Part shown: in pieces, positions 17,609 through 27,816 of the stretch
Numbering within the stretch: position 1 is the stretch's first letter
Layout of the letters: every line of letters starts with the position of its first letter
Source: Fibrobacterota bacterium
Lineage (GTDB): Bacteria > Fibrobacterota > Fibrobacteria > UBA11236
Direction: 5' to 3'
Assembly (NCBI GenBank): GCA_019509785.1
Contig: JAEKLQ010000022.1
Coordinates: 1 to 64,000 of the forward strand
Length of the DNA: 64,000 bases
Notes under the pieces: generated by a model
The model's database searches: none
What the model saw: only the letters and a program-made list of their open reading frames with translations
Told to the model about the DNA's origin: nothing
Translations under genes and position numbers: made by a program

Positions 17609-19528
17609 TCACTCTCGAGGTATTTTTTGCGGGATGAGGGGTGCTTGGGCCCGGGAGGGGCCGACGGGCACCCTGCGGCCCAGGATGTTCCGGTACCGGA
17701 CCCCGGATCGGGATTCCGCCGCGGGATTTTTGCCCTTCCTCAAGGCCGAACCGGCGTTTCGGGTCCGGAAGGACACGCTTACCTGGAGCGTGGGATTGGC
17801 GGCTTCGAACGCGACTACTCGATAGGCGGAGCCGGGAACCAGGATGCTATCCGTGATCAGCTTAGCGGTATCCACCGAGATCACCGGCTCGGCGATGGTG
17901 ATTCCGCCGAAGTAGGTTTTCCCGTTGGCCAATTCCTTGACCAGCTTGCCCGTGAGGTCGAGCAGCTGGTAGGTCAGGTTGGAAGCTTTTAGGCTATCCG
18001 TTTTCGTCCCGGTGGATGCGCAGGAACCGTTCCCGCCGACCCGTTTCCAGACTTCCAAGGTGAAGGGGCCGGTCGTCGGGTCGGTCTTTGCGATCCCGTA
18101 CAAGGAACGCTGTTGCCGGAAGTTGATGGCGGTCTTGATAAGCAAGTCCGAACCGCAGGGCTGGCGTTCGCAATAGAAGAAGTCCCACTTGTAGGTCTTG
18201 CCCGCGATAAGGCCTAGAGTATCCAGATCCGCCGAGCCGTCTGCGGGCAAATGCACGCCCCCGAGATCGATGACCAATTTTCCGTTGATAAAAACCCAGA
18301 CATCGTCATCCCCGCGTACGGAGATTTTCTGGCCGGGCGCATAGGTGAAATCCGCGTGGGACTCGGCGCAGAAATTCCCGTTACGCGCCGGGCCGTTAGT
18401 GACCATGAAATCGGTGTCCGGCACCGGCTTGTAGTAGCACGTGGTCGAAGTTTCGTTGAATCGATTAAGGGCCCCTTCTACCGGCCAAAAGCCATGGTCC
18501 GGGCTGTCGCGATTGCTGTCGTATTCCCACTGGCCTTCCCTGCTCTTGCCCATGGGCAGGTCATAGCAGCTTTCATAGTTCTGCAACGGCGGGGGCCGGG
18601 TCGAGTCGGTGACCCACCAATCGTCGAAATGGCTGAAGGAGATATCCCCAACAATGGCCGGATTTAGGACCGGCTTGCGGCCCGGTTCGGGGCCGATATC
18701 CGGCATCACTATGCCTTGGACCAAACCATCGCCGCCGCCGCCTTCGAAGTCGAAATTGGGATGGTCCTTGCTGAAATCGCGCACCGTCATCGATAGCATG
18801 TATCGGCACGTTCCCTCTACGTTGGGGAAGGCCGCGGTCCAGGATTTGGCATCGGTGTTCAACCACGGGGTTGGCCCGTACTGCGCGAACAGGGCGGCGA
18901 AGTCGAAGTCGTCGCCGGCGCCAAACCCGCTCTTACCGTAGGTCCCGGCGTCGCCGATCTCCGCGAAATGGCCTCCGGTCATGGTCGTATCCAGTATCAT
19001 GGCCGAGAACCAGCCGCAATGACCAGATATCGTGGTCATGTTCCGGGTCTTGGTCCCGGAGATGAGTTTGGGGGCAGTAGCGGACCAGGGATTGAGGATG
19101 TTCACCAGCTTGGGCGCCCGCGTCAGGATGTAGGGCCGGGCGGTGGGGGGAGCGGTAGGATCGATGATGATCCAGATTTCCTTCTTCCCTTGGAAATCGG
19201 GCAGGGTGAAGCGCGGGGAGCCGATGACCCCCAGTCCGTCCTTGGACAAGTAACTGCGAAGGTATGGGTCAGTGAAATAAAAGCCGTCCGGGTTGTCGTA
19301 CAGGCCCGACTTGGTGAAGGTGTACGAGTACCAGTACTCTGCGTCTTTGGTCAGCCCGGCTTTCACGTTCTGGATCACCAGGCTATCGATGTCGTCGAGC
19401 GGGAGGAAGACATGCACGGTTTTCCCGCCCAGGGAATCGGCGGGAGCTTGAGCATGGGCCGGAACTACAGCCGCGAAGCAGGCAACCATTACGAATACGG
19501 AAAGCGGGGTGGACCAGGGTTTCAGCAT
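17609..19528 (-). CDS. Fibro-slime domain secreted protein (copy 1)
   Basis: 639 residues. Signal peptide to about residue 26, ending AHA. The fibro-slime/PA14-like region is recognised by TVRDFSKDHPNFDF, the repeated DLPMGKS and HGFWP stretches, and the calcium/sugar-binding-type core DDDVWVFINGKLVIDLGGVH. A C-terminal module of about 110 residues (LTYQLLDLTGKLVKELANG) and the tail YRNILGRRVP follow. The domain is shared with slime-mould and Fibrobacter surface proteins that bind carbohydrate. It starts 3 bases after the stop of the large TPR/transglutaminase gene, so both are in one operon. It is a paralogue of the gene at 23385-25289. Confidence 0.88.
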   Translation of the reverse strand: MLKPWSTPLSVFVMVACFAAVVPAHAQAPADSLGGKTVHVFLPLDDIDSLVIQNVKAGLTKDAEYWYSYTFTKSGLYDNPDGFYFTDPYLRSYLSKDGLGVIGSPRFTLPDFQGKKEIWIIIDPTAPPTARPYILTRAPKLVNILNPWSATAPKLISGTKTRNMTTISGHCGWFSAMILDTTMTGGHFAEIGDAGTYGKSGFGAGDDFDFAALFAQYGPTPWLNTDAKSWTAAFPNVEGTCRYMLSMTVRDFSKDHPNFDFEGGGGDGLVQGIVMPDIGPEPGRKPVLNPAIVGDISFSHFDDWWVTDSTRPPPLQNYESCYDLPMGKSREGQWEYDSNRDSPDHGFWPVEGALNRFNETSTTCYYKPVPDTDFMVTNGPARNGNFCAESHADFTYAPGQKISVRGDDDVWVFINGKLVIDLGGVHLPADGSADLDTLGLIAGKTYKWDFFYCERQPCGSDLLIKTAINFRQQRSLYGIAKTDPTTGPFTLEVWKRVGGNGSCASTGTKTDSLKASNLTYQLLDLTGKLVKELANGKTYFGGITIAEPVISVDTAKLITDSILVPGSAYRVVAFEAANPTLQVSVSFRTRNAGSALRKGKNPAAESRSGVRYRNILGRRVPVGPSRAQAPLIPQKIPRE

Positions 19529-19531
19529 ACC

Positions 19532-22500
19532 CTACGGGTGGGCCTTCCGGCTGCTTGCGGCGACTTCCCGCTGGGTGAAAACCAATTGCACATCGTCCGC
19601 CTTGGCGATGCCGGTCAAGAAGCTCCGGGCTTTGGCCACGTTGGCGGCGGTTACCGGATGGCCCAGGTTGAAAGTGGCCTTCCGCACGTAAGTAAGGGTT
19701 TTCCCCTTCAGCTGGATCGAAAGCGAGTATTCCCCGAAAGGCGTCTTGAGGGATACGGGCGGAGGCACGCTCAGGAGTTTCCAAGTGGGGGGGAAGGAAA
19801 CGGACGTCGTTTGCTGATAAGCGTCCAGGCTGTAGGACATATCGTAGAGATCCATGCCCTCCGGATAGGGTTCGTCCACGGGGATTTCCCCCGCCGATAA
19901 CTTGTCGGGGATATACAGGCTGAAGATCCGTGTGGGCCCGGCGGATTTTACGGCCTGGCGGGCGCGGAAGTTGAATAGGTAGCCCGAGCTGTCTACGGCA
20001 GGATCCATGTCGTCGAAGGCGGTGGAATCCAGCGCGATGTCGGGATAATCCTGGGATAAGGATTGGCGTAACCGGTTCTCGCGTTCTTCACGGGAAAGGA
20101 AGCGATAGGCGGCGCGCGTGGTGTTGGCAGCCCCGGCGTAGCGGGTATTCCGGGAAACGAAGATGGCGTCGCCGGAATCGTCGAGGCGGCATTCGACCTT
20201 GCGGACCACGCGGCGCTTGGAAGGCGGGTCGACGGGAAGGGCGGCCAGCTGGTTGTTGCCGCGGCGGACCACCAGGGCGATGGAGCCCTGGTCCATCTTG
20301 TCCAGGTCGGTCCAATGCAAATTGGGATCGGTCAGTTCCATATAATGTTCGGCGCCGTTCAGGGTGTAGGCGAGGATGCAATGGTTGAAGTACGGGCCGA
20401 TGGGGCCCGGACGCGTCCCCAATTCGTTCCGGGTGGCCACCAACGCCAGATAGGCGGGGATACCCGCCAAGTCCAGCAGGCTCTTCGCCAAGGCGCTCTT
20501 GTCCTTGCAATCGCCGAGGCGGGAGGCCAGCACCTCTTGCGCCGTCTGGGGCACCCAGCCGCTTTGGCGGAAGGAGAGGCTGCTATAGGCGATGCCGCTG
20601 CTGACGAAGCGTTGGACCCGGGAGAGCTTTTCCTCGGCGGTGGTGGCGCCGCGGAACAGGGAATCGGCCAATTTTCTTAGTATGGGCGAGGCGGCGGTCT
20701 TGTTCTCGGTCAGGTTGGCGTACCAATCCGTGATCTTCCCCCAGTCGGAGAATGTGGAATAGACCACGTCCGGCTGGGAAGCATCCGTGGAAGGCAGCCA
20801 GCGATCGGAGGGGGAGACCGTGTAGGGCCCGCGCCGGAAGGAGCGGATGCGCACCCCATCGCGATCGGCCGACGCGACGCTCACATGGGGGCCGCGAACC
20901 TGCCAGGCGAGGGTGTCCGCGCCTGCCATGAATAAGCCGAGGCGCGAGTCGAAGACCGGCATCCCCAACTTGAAATCGAAGCGGCCCCAGGCCTGCCGCG
21001 CCATGTCGCCGTCGTAGTCGTCCTTCGTCACCCATTCCATGACGATGGCGTCCCCGGGCTCGGCGGATTTGAAGACCATGTTGCTGCCGCGGACTTCCGC
21101 ATCCACTTCCCGGCCGGACGATTTATGGGTATAGGCGCGGAGGACGTTCAGGGTCTGGTAGGTCCGGTTGTAGGGGATCTCGTAATTGGTCCAAAGGCTT
21201 ACCGCTTCCTGGGACGGCAATTGGACGACCAGGAAGTCGCGCCGACGCACCGCGCGGCTGGGATACCAGAAGACGTCCTCGTAATAGGCGACGATGGCGC
21301 CCCGCTCGCGCTTGAGGCCTTCCCACTGGGAGGCCGCCTGCAAGAGGCTGTCCAGCGGGGGCAGCGGCGAAAGGGACTCGAAGGTTCCCTTGCCGCCCAT
21401 TTCCTGGAGGTGATCCCAGGAATCGAAATCGTTGTAGTTGTACGATACGCTGGCGGTCAGGGTCTTGCGGGCGTCCTCCTTATGCTCGGTGAGGAGTTCG
21501 AGATTGGCCTTGAGCCCCAGCACCACCGGATGGGTGGGCGCCAGCGTTTCGGCCGCGGCCAGCGCCTTCATCGCTTCCGGGTATCGTTTCAATTGCAGGA
21601 GGACATTGGTGAGCAGGATGGGCAGGCTGGGGCTCATCGGCACGTACTTCATGCCTTGCTTCAAGGCATCGATGGCGGGGGCCGATTCGCCGCCCTTCAA
21701 GTAAACGTCCGCCAAGTTGCGCCAGGCATCGAAGCTGCCGCGGTTATGCTCCAACATCTTCTTCCAGACCTTGACCGCCTCGTCCTTCTTGCCCTGGCCT
21801 TGGTACACGGAGGACAGGAGGGTGGCGGTCATTTCGTCGAACCGATCCAGCTTTTCGATGCGGCCGACCAGATCCATGATTTCCGCTTTGCGACCCAGTT
21901 CGCCGGCCTTGGCCATGCGGGCCATGAGGCCCATCTCCTTGTCCGCGAACTCCTTGGGGCCTTTGGAGATGAACTCCAGCGTGGTCTGCGCGCCCGCCGA
22001 TTTGGAAAGATGGTTAAGCTCGTGCAGCCAGCCCATGTAGCAGTAAGGGCTGTTCTTGTAGGCCGCCTTCAGGTATTCCTGCGAACGGGTCGTTTGCCGG
22101 CTGCGCCTCAGGGCCTCGGCCAGCAGGGACTGCCAGACGGCGCTCTTGGGGCTGCGCTCCAGGCGCGCCAGGGCCCATACCTCCCCGCTATCGGTCATAT
22201 CGTTCACGTTATAGCTATCCATGAGCAGCAGGGACGCGTCTTCATCCTCGGGATCAACGCGCAGGCGCTGCTTGAGGTAGGCGATATTACGCTCGTCGAG
22301 CGGGGAACGGTCCAGGCGTTCGGCCTGGCCTTTGTCCTTGGGATAAGCGCCCTCCGGTTTGGCCAGCTTGAAATCCGCCAGTCCCCGGCCGTCGGCGTCC
22401 AAAAGGCGCAGTTGGAAATTGGAATTGCGCTCCTCGTTGCCGAGCTTGACCAAGATCCGGTTCATCCCTTTCTTAAGGGTCACTTCCTGGCTGAAGGCGT

Positions 22501-23326
22501 CTTCGCCGGTATTGCGGAATACCCGATCGGCCAGCACCAGCTTATCGTTCACGAACACCTTGAAGCTTCCCGAGGCCCCGAAGCTGATCCACGCTTGCCT
22601 ATCCTTGGGGACTTCCGCCTGGGTGGCGAAATAAAGGATGGAGTTTTCGGAGGGAAGATGGTTCTGGCTGTACACCCACGTGGCCGGGGCTTCTAGCGAG
22701 ATGGGGAACCAACGAACTTGGTTGCCGTTCTTGCCCGCGTACTCCTTCCCGAGTTCTACCGATGCCTCGGGAGGATACGCAATGTCGAACCCGCTTCCGG
22801 ATATGTTGGAAAAGGGGCCGACGGCCCACCATTTGCGCACCAGGCCCAGGCCGTCCTCGATCCGGCGGGCTTCCTCGGTTTCGCCGTCCGCAGCCAGGCG
22901 CAAGGCCAATTCGCTGCCTACCCGGGCCGTATACAGGCTCGGCCGCTTCTGGAGGTCGCGGGAAACCTTATACCCGTTCGCGAGGTTGTGCCCGTCCCAA
23001 TGGCGGGAGAAGAACATGTGCCGGATATTCCCGGCCATGAAGGCGGTCGTATCCTTGTCCTTGAGGAAGGCGGAGTAGGCGTAATCGGCCTCGGCGAGAT
23101 TGTCGCCCATGAAGCGGGCGATGACGCTCAGCCCGCGGTACGCCTCGCCCGCGACCGCATCCGCGCCCTTGCTGTTCTTCTCGAACTCGGCGCGGGCCTC
23201 CAACGGTTGGTTGTCGATGAAGAGTTGCCAGGCGTGCTTGTTTTCCGGATGGGCCCCGGCGCCGATGGCGAAGCATGCCGACAGGGCGGCCAAGGCGATG
23301 CGGATGGGTTGCGCGAGATACGGCAA
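19532..23326 (-). CDS. Large periplasmic TPR / DUF3857 / transglutaminase-like protein
   Basis: 1264 residues with an N-terminal signal peptide (ending GAGA). The first 600 residues hold TPR-like helical repeats around a beta-sandwich insert (about 190-320, with VFVNDKLVLADRVF). Residues about 680-900 are of DUF3857 type. Residues about 920-1010 are a transglutaminase core with the Cys in RLGDCKDKSALAKSLL and a later His/Asp-containing segment (HYMELTDPNLHW). A C-terminal beta-rich DUF2569/DUF3858-like part ends the protein. The family is common in Bacteroidota and related phyla, with no proven substrate. The start is TTG after GGGG-N6. Fibro-slime genes lie 58 bases before and 3 bases after, so it probably processes or crosslinks them; that is inference. 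Confidence 0.8.
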   Translation of the reverse strand: MPYLAQPIRIALAALSACFAIGAGAHPENKHAWQLFIDNQPLEARAEFEKNSKGADAVAGEAYRGLSVIARFMGDNLAEADYAYSAFLKDKDTTAFMAGNIRHMFFSRHWDGHNLANGYKVSRDLQKRPSLYTARVGSELALRLAADGETEEARRIEDGLGLVRKWWAVGPFSNISGSGFDIAYPPEASVELGKEYAGKNGNQVRWFPISLEAPATWVYSQNHLPSENSILYFATQAEVPKDRQAWISFGASGSFKVFVNDKLVLADRVFRNTGEDAFSQEVTLKKGMNRILVKLGNEERNSNFQLRLLDADGRGLADFKLAKPEGAYPKDKGQAERLDRSPLDERNIAYLKQRLRVDPEDEDASLLLMDSYNVNDMTDSGEVWALARLERSPKSAVWQSLLAEALRRSRQTTRSQEYLKAAYKNSPYCYMGWLHELNHLSKSAGAQTTLEFISKGPKEFADKEMGLMARMAKAGELGRKAEIMDLVGRIEKLDRFDEMTATLLSSVYQGQGKKDEAVKVWKKMLEHNRGSFDAWRNLADVYLKGGESAPAIDALKQGMKYVPMSPSLPILLTNVLLQLKRYPEAMKALAAAETLAPTHPVVLGLKANLELLTEHKEDARKTLTASVSYNYNDFDSWDHLQEMGGKGTFESLSPLPPLDSLLQAASQWEGLKRERGAIVAYYEDVFWYPSRAVRRRDFLVVQLPSQEAVSLWTNYEIPYNRTYQTLNVLRAYTHKSSGREVDAEVRGSNMVFKSAEPGDAIVMEWVTKDDYDGDMARQAWGRFDFKLGMPVFDSRLGLFMAGADTLAWQVRGPHVSVASADRDGVRIRSFRRGPYTVSPSDRWLPSTDASQPDVVYSTFSDWGKITDWYANLTENKTAASPILRKLADSLFRGATTAEEKLSRVQRFVSSGIAYSSLSFRQSGWVPQTAQEVLASRLGDCKDKSALAKSLLDLAGIPAYLALVATRNELGTRPGPIGPYFNHCILAYTLNGAEHYMELTDPNLHWTDLDKMDQGSIALVVRRGNNQLAALPVDPPSKRRVVRKVECRLDDSGDAIFVSRNTRYAGAANTTRAAYRFLSREERENRLRQSLSQDYPDIALDSTAFDDMDPAVDSSGYLFNFRARQAVKSAGPTRIFSLYIPDKLSAGEIPVDEPYPEGMDLYDMSYSLDAYQQTTSVSFPPTWKLLSVPPPVSLKTPFGEYSLSIQLKGKTLTYVRKATFNLGHPVTAANVAKARSFLTGIAKADDVQLVFTQREVAASSRKAHP

Positions 23327-23384
23327 TAGGTGCCCCTTTGGCGAAAGTGTGCGATGCGCGGTACGGGCCAGATTATACAGAATC

Positions 23385-25289
23385 CTACCGGTTCCAACTA
23401 GGGTGGATGGCCTTTTCGGAAGCAGGAACCCTACGGCCTAGGGCGTTTCGGTACCGGGGTTTGCGAAGGGATCCTTCCGCGGGAACCCGGATCCGTTTCA
23501 GAACCGATGCGGCGGACGGGACCCGGAAGGTCACGCCGACCTCGACCGTAGGATAGGCGGCCTCGAACGCGACCAAACGATAGCTGTCTCCGGCGGTAAG
23601 GCTGCTGTCGGGGATCAGCTTGGAGGTGTCCAGCGCGATGACCGGTTCGGCGATGGTGATCCCTCCGTAATAGGTATGGCCGTTGGCCAGCTCCTTGACC
23701 AACTTGCCCGCGGCGTCGAAGAGCTGGTAGGTGAGGTTAGTCGCTTTCAGGCTGTCCGTCTTCGTCCCAATGGAAGCGCAGGAACCGTTTCCGCGGGCGC
23801 GTTTCCAAATCTCTATGCTTACGGACCCGGGGGCGGATCCGGGCATCGCGATCCCGTATAAAGGAAGCGCTTGCTTGAAGTAGATGGAAGTCTTGATGCG
23901 CAAGGCTGAGCCGCAGGGCTCTCGATTGCATTGGAAGAAGTCCCAAGCGTAGGTCTTGTTGGGGGTGAGGCCGAGCTTGTCCAGATCGATGGAATCGGAC
24001 ATGGGCGCATGCACGCCTCCCAGATCGACCACCAGCTTACCGTTGATGAACACCCAAATGTCATCGTTCCCCCGGAACGCGAAATGCTGCCCGGTTTCAT
24101 ATGTAAAGCTCGCATGGGACTCGGCGCAGAAATTGCCGTTGCGTTGCGGGCCTCCGGTCACCCAGGTGGAGGTATCCGGGAGCGGCTTCAGGTAGCAGGA
24201 AGCCATGGTCTCGCTGAAGCGGTTCTTCCCGGCCCCTTCCGCGGGCCAGAAGCCATGGTCCTGGCCGTCCCGGTAGCTGTCGTATTCCCATAAGCCGTCG
24301 TTGCTCTTGCTCATGGGCAAATCGTAACAGCTTTCATAATCCTTCAAGGGATCCGCCCGCGTCGAATCGGTGGCCCACCAATCTTCGAAATGGCTGAACG
24401 CGATGGCGGGATCCTGGGCGGCATTGGCCGGGTTGAGGACCGGCCTGTGATCCGCCCCGAGAACCGGCTGTACCACGCCCTTCATCAAATGGTTTCCGGT
24501 CAGGCTGCCGAAATCGAAATCCGGATGGGCCTGGCTGAAATCGCGCACCGTCATCGCCAGCATGTATTGGCAGGTTCCTTCCAGGTTGGGCCAAGTCCCG
24601 GTCCAGGAATTGTCCTCGGTGTTCAGCCAAAGCGCCGGCCCCTTTTGCGCGAACAGGAAGGTGAAATCGTAGTCTTCGGTGCTGCCGAACCCGCTCTTCC
24701 CGAACGCCTCGGCGCCGCCGATCTCGGCGAAATGGCCCTTGGCCAGGGTCGTGTCCAATATCAGGGCCGAGAACCAACCGCAATGCCCGGACACCGTCGT
24801 CATATTCCGCGTCTTGGCGCCGTAGATCAATTTCGGCGCCGTGGCGGGCCAGGGATTCAGGATGTTCACGGTCTTCGGCGCCGAGGTCATGATGATCGGC
24901 GGCGCGGTGGCGGGACCGGTCGGGTCCGCTATGATCCAGATTTCCTTGCTACCGTGGAAATCGGAGAGCAGGAAACGCGGCGCCTCGGCGGCCCCTAGTC
25001 CGGACTTGGAAAAAAGCAGATTATGGGACGGGTTGGAGAAATAGAATCCGTCCTGGTAATCGTAGAAGCCCGCATGGGTGAAGGTGTAGGAATACCAGTA
25101 CTGGGCGTCGATCTTCATCGGGATATTCAGGTTTTCGATCCATAGGGTATCGATGCCGGGGCTGGGGAGGAATACGTGCACGGTTTTCCCGCCCAAGCTG
25201 TCCGTGGGCATCGTTTGGGCGGAAGCCCCATGCGCCATGAACTGGATGGCGGCGGATAGGCAAAGGAAGATGGAGCGGGGTCGCGGCAT
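23385..25289 (-). CDS. Fibro-slime domain secreted protein (copy 2)
   Basis: 634 residues, a paralogue of the gene at 17609-19528 along its whole length. Shared landmarks include SLGGKTVHVFLP just after the signal peptide, KTRNMTT-SGHCGWFSA, TVRDFSQAHPDFDF, DDIWVFINGKLVVDLGGVHAP, NGSCASIGTKTDSLKA and the tail YRNALGRRVP. The start ATG follows GGAG by 6 bases. It is the first gene of a three-gene unit with the TPR/transglutaminase gene and copy 1. The many conserved Cys and aromatic residues suit an extracellular carbohydrate-binding role. Confidence 0.88.
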   Translation of the reverse strand: MPRPRSIFLCLSAAIQFMAHGASAQTMPTDSLGGKTVHVFLPSPGIDTLWIENLNIPMKIDAQYWYSYTFTHAGFYDYQDGFYFSNPSHNLLFSKSGLGAAEAPRFLLSDFHGSKEIWIIADPTGPATAPPIIMTSAPKTVNILNPWPATAPKLIYGAKTRNMTTVSGHCGWFSALILDTTLAKGHFAEIGGAEAFGKSGFGSTEDYDFTFLFAQKGPALWLNTEDNSWTGTWPNLEGTCQYMLAMTVRDFSQAHPDFDFGSLTGNHLMKGVVQPVLGADHRPVLNPANAAQDPAIAFSHFEDWWATDSTRADPLKDYESCYDLPMSKSNDGLWEYDSYRDGQDHGFWPAEGAGKNRFSETMASCYLKPLPDTSTWVTGGPQRNGNFCAESHASFTYETGQHFAFRGNDDIWVFINGKLVVDLGGVHAPMSDSIDLDKLGLTPNKTYAWDFFQCNREPCGSALRIKTSIYFKQALPLYGIAMPGSAPGSVSIEIWKRARGNGSCASIGTKTDSLKATNLTYQLFDAAGKLVKELANGHTYYGGITIAEPVIALDTSKLIPDSSLTAGDSYRLVAFEAAYPTVEVGVTFRVPSAASVLKRIRVPAEGSLRKPRYRNALGRRVPASEKAIHPSWNR

Positions 25290-25387
25290 GTTTCACTCCG
25301 GATGCGGATTCCGAATCGACCAGGAAAAGATAGTCTAAGGGAGGATGGGATTCCCGGCCGTCCGGAGGACGCTTCCGGAAAACGCCC

Positions 25388-27151
25388 TCAGAATAGGGAA
25401 ATGGGGCGGGAGTATTCCCCGTTGGGCGTCCTGACCAGAGCCAGATAGACGCCCGCGCGGATCCCGGCGCGGCCGGGGATATCCCTGAACCGATAGGTTC
25501 TAGACCCTATTCCTTGGTCGCTCCAAACGCGGCGTCCATCGAGGCCGTAAAGGGAGACCAAGTGGGGCCCGGTTTCGGTAACGGCGATACCCATCGGATC
25601 GATCCGGATTTCCGGGCGAGGGCGCCCCGTTCGTTTCGCGGCGGCGGGGACCCGGCAGGCGCCTTTGTAGGTCACCCGGAAGGCTCCGGGGTTGACGCCG
25701 GATTGATAAGGCAAGCCGTCGTAGTTCAGGATGTAAAGCGCGCCATCCTTGCCGTACATGCCCTGGATGAAATTGCGGATGGGAAAATTCTTGAAAATGC
25801 CGTCCCCATCCAATTTGATGGGCGCGCCTACCGTATGCGGGGCGGACTCGGTGGAATCCACCTTCACGCCCCAGAGCCCCCCGTCGAATCCCGCCATCAG
25901 CCAGGTATCGTCGAAGTGGGGAGGGAATTTGAAATCGTTGTCCAGCGATGGGTCGAAGGCGTAGATGGGCCCGCCGATGGCGATGTTCGTCAACCCGTTG
26001 ATGGCGCCGGGAACGGCCGGGGGCAGATCGGTTACGCCGCTGTTCAACGGCGAGGTATTGAGAGGCGCGTCCGCGTTCTTCCCGTTGTCGCAGACGCGGA
26101 GATTGTCGCCGTGGAAATAGGGGAACCCGGCGAAGGCAGGATGGCTGACGATGTTGAATTCATCGAGTGCGCTGCCGTAGTTCGACGAACCCCATGCCAA
26201 CCAACGTTTGGTGGGATGCACCGCGACGGAGAAGTTGCTGCGCTCGCCCTTTACGTACACTTCCGGCAGCACCTTGGAGGTATCGCGATACTGCGAGGAC
26301 AAGGTGGAAAGGCCTTGCATCGCATACTGATCGGCCCAGTACTCGCCGAAGTTCCCCTTCGGTATGGAGTAGCCTTTGGGCGAATCGTCGGGATGGATGC
26401 GGAAGAAGCCGCCGCGGAGGCTGTGCGTATCCGAAGCGCCCCATTCCGCGCTTTGCACGCTATCGGTTTTAGACAGCACGTTGCCTCCCGCATCGCATGC
26501 GGTGGGATCCACATCGCTTCCGTTGGTGCCGACCGCGACCCACAAATCCCCGTAAGCGTCGAATTGCATGGGGCCGCCGCTATTCCAACTGTCGGTGCGA
26601 TTACCCAGGATGTTGATGAGGATCTTCTCGTTGGCCATGTCCAAGGTATTGTCCGATTTCACCGTGAAACGGGAGAGCCGCAATTGCCGGTTTTGCCCGC
26701 CAGGCGAGAAATCCGGGTAAACGGTTTGGAGGGGGCTATACCAGGCGTAGAGGTAGCGGTTGGTTTCGAACGCGGGATCGAAGGCCACGCCCATCAGCCC
26801 ATTGTCGCCCTGCGAACCGGGTCCCGAATGGACGTCGATATGGCCCATCGATTTCACGGTCTTCGCGGCCCCGTCGTACCATTTCATGTCTCCCGTGCGT
26901 TGCACGAAGACGATGTCGCTGTGATCATATTTTCCGGACGCGTCATTCACCACGCGCACGTCCATATGGACCGGCTCGGATAGGGCGGAGTCCTTCGCGG
27001 CTTGTCCGCTGCCTTGCTTGTTGAATAGTTCGGCGACCTCGAAATCGTCCGCGCTTAACTGGACGCCCGGACATGAGGAGGAGGTAAAATCGGCGCGGGC
27101 AGCAAGGGCGGCCGCGGAGAAGACGAAGCAAAGGCGCGGTAAGAACCTCAT
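25388..27151 (-). CDS. Secreted PQQ-type sugar dehydrogenase (glucose/sorbosone dehydrogenase fold) with C-terminal sorting tail
   Basis: 587 residues. The ATG at 27151 is chosen because GCGAGG lies 6 bases upstream and a signal peptide (RFLPRLCFVFSAAALAARA) begins there; the open frame above it is not protein-like. The body is a six-bladed propeller of the soluble aldose dehydrogenase type: GDNGLMGVAFDPAFETNRYLYAWYS, RLSRF, WNSGGPMQFDAYGDLWVAVG and a Ca/PQQ-type region HSLRGGFFRIHPDDS are recognisable. The last 75 residues (LVSLYGLDGRRVWSDQG ... AGVYLALV) form a secretion tail. It probably oxidises an extracellular sugar or polyol. Confidence 0.8.
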   Translation of the reverse strand: MRFLPRLCFVFSAAALAARADFTSSSCPGVQLSADDFEVAELFNKQGSGQAAKDSALSEPVHMDVRVVNDASGKYDHSDIVFVQRTGDMKWYDGAAKTVKSMGHIDVHSGPGSQGDNGLMGVAFDPAFETNRYLYAWYSPLQTVYPDFSPGGQNRQLRLSRFTVKSDNTLDMANEKILINILGNRTDSWNSGGPMQFDAYGDLWVAVGTNGSDVDPTACDAGGNVLSKTDSVQSAEWGASDTHSLRGGFFRIHPDDSPKGYSIPKGNFGEYWADQYAMQGLSTLSSQYRDTSKVLPEVYVKGERSNFSVAVHPTKRWLAWGSSNYGSALDEFNIVSHPAFAGFPYFHGDNLRVCDNGKNADAPLNTSPLNSGVTDLPPAVPGAINGLTNIAIGGPIYAFDPSLDNDFKFPPHFDDTWLMAGFDGGLWGVKVDSTESAPHTVGAPIKLDGDGIFKNFPIRNFIQGMYGKDGALYILNYDGLPYQSGVNPGAFRVTYKGACRVPAAAKRTGRPRPEIRIDPMGIAVTETGPHLVSLYGLDGRRVWSDQGIGSRTYRFRDIPGRAGIRAGVYLALVRTPNGEYSRPISLF

Positions 27152-27293
27152 ATTGAACCTCGCGCGGAAGCGCCCGATCTCGTGGTACAAACGGATGCGG
27201 AAAAACACCTGCCCAAAAAAAGTAGTCAGATTGCGCGGATTGCGCTCGCAGTGATCGGGGCGATCATCTCCCGGAAAGACGAAATCAAGCGGG

Positions 27294-27797
27294 TTATTTG
27301 GTCTTTTCCACCCGATCTCTGGCCTCACCCACGAGCCTGCCCAGAGGTTCTTCCCTGCCGGGGCGGGAAACGTCGGTTTTGCTTTCCCCCAAATCCAGCA
27401 GATACTTCTCGATCTCGCGGAACGAATCGGCGCGATAGCTCGCTTGGGAATCCAGGTTGTTCACCTTGCCTTTGACGAGCGAGACCCGCCGGGGGACCCG
27501 CGTTTCGCTTTTGGGTTGGATGATCAGGAGACCCCGGTACTCGGGGGTGCTTTCCGAGGGTTCCAGAGGCCCGGTCGGGGGATTTTCCATCGCCGCTTTG
27601 AGCCGCGATACCAGGTCCTCCTTCTTATCGTCTTCGCAAATAAGGTAGGCCGGCCGCGGGCGCCCCGAAAACATCATCAGCTCGACGCGGATGCAATTCT
27701 TGGCCGTGTCCGCCTGGGATGCCGCAGGCGCCTGGGCCCGCGAGGCGGATACGCAGAGAGCTAACGATCCGGCCGCGATTAGGATGCGCGAATTCAT
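27294..27797 (-). CDS. Small secreted protein, unknown function
   Basis: 167 residues. The start at 27797 (MNSRILIAAGSLALCVSASRAQA) gives a clean signal peptide and follows GGGGA by about 5 bases; earlier ATGs in frame lack one. The mature part is charged, with two Cys (NCIRVELMMFSGRPRPAYLICEDD could form a disulphide) and a long acidic/basic helix at the end. No family recognised. It lies 19 bases after the NCYNYA-type gene and probably shares its message. Confidence 0.65.
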   Translation of the reverse strand: MNSRILIAAGSLALCVSASRAQAPAASQADTAKNCIRVELMMFSGRPRPAYLICEDDKKEDLVSRLKAAMENPPTGPLEPSESTPEYRGLLIIQPKSETRVPRRVSLVKGKVNNLDSQASYRADSFREIEKYLLDLGESKTDVSRPGREEPLGRLVGEARDRVEKTK

Positions 27798-27816
27798 GCT
27801 TTTCCCCATGCGAGAT

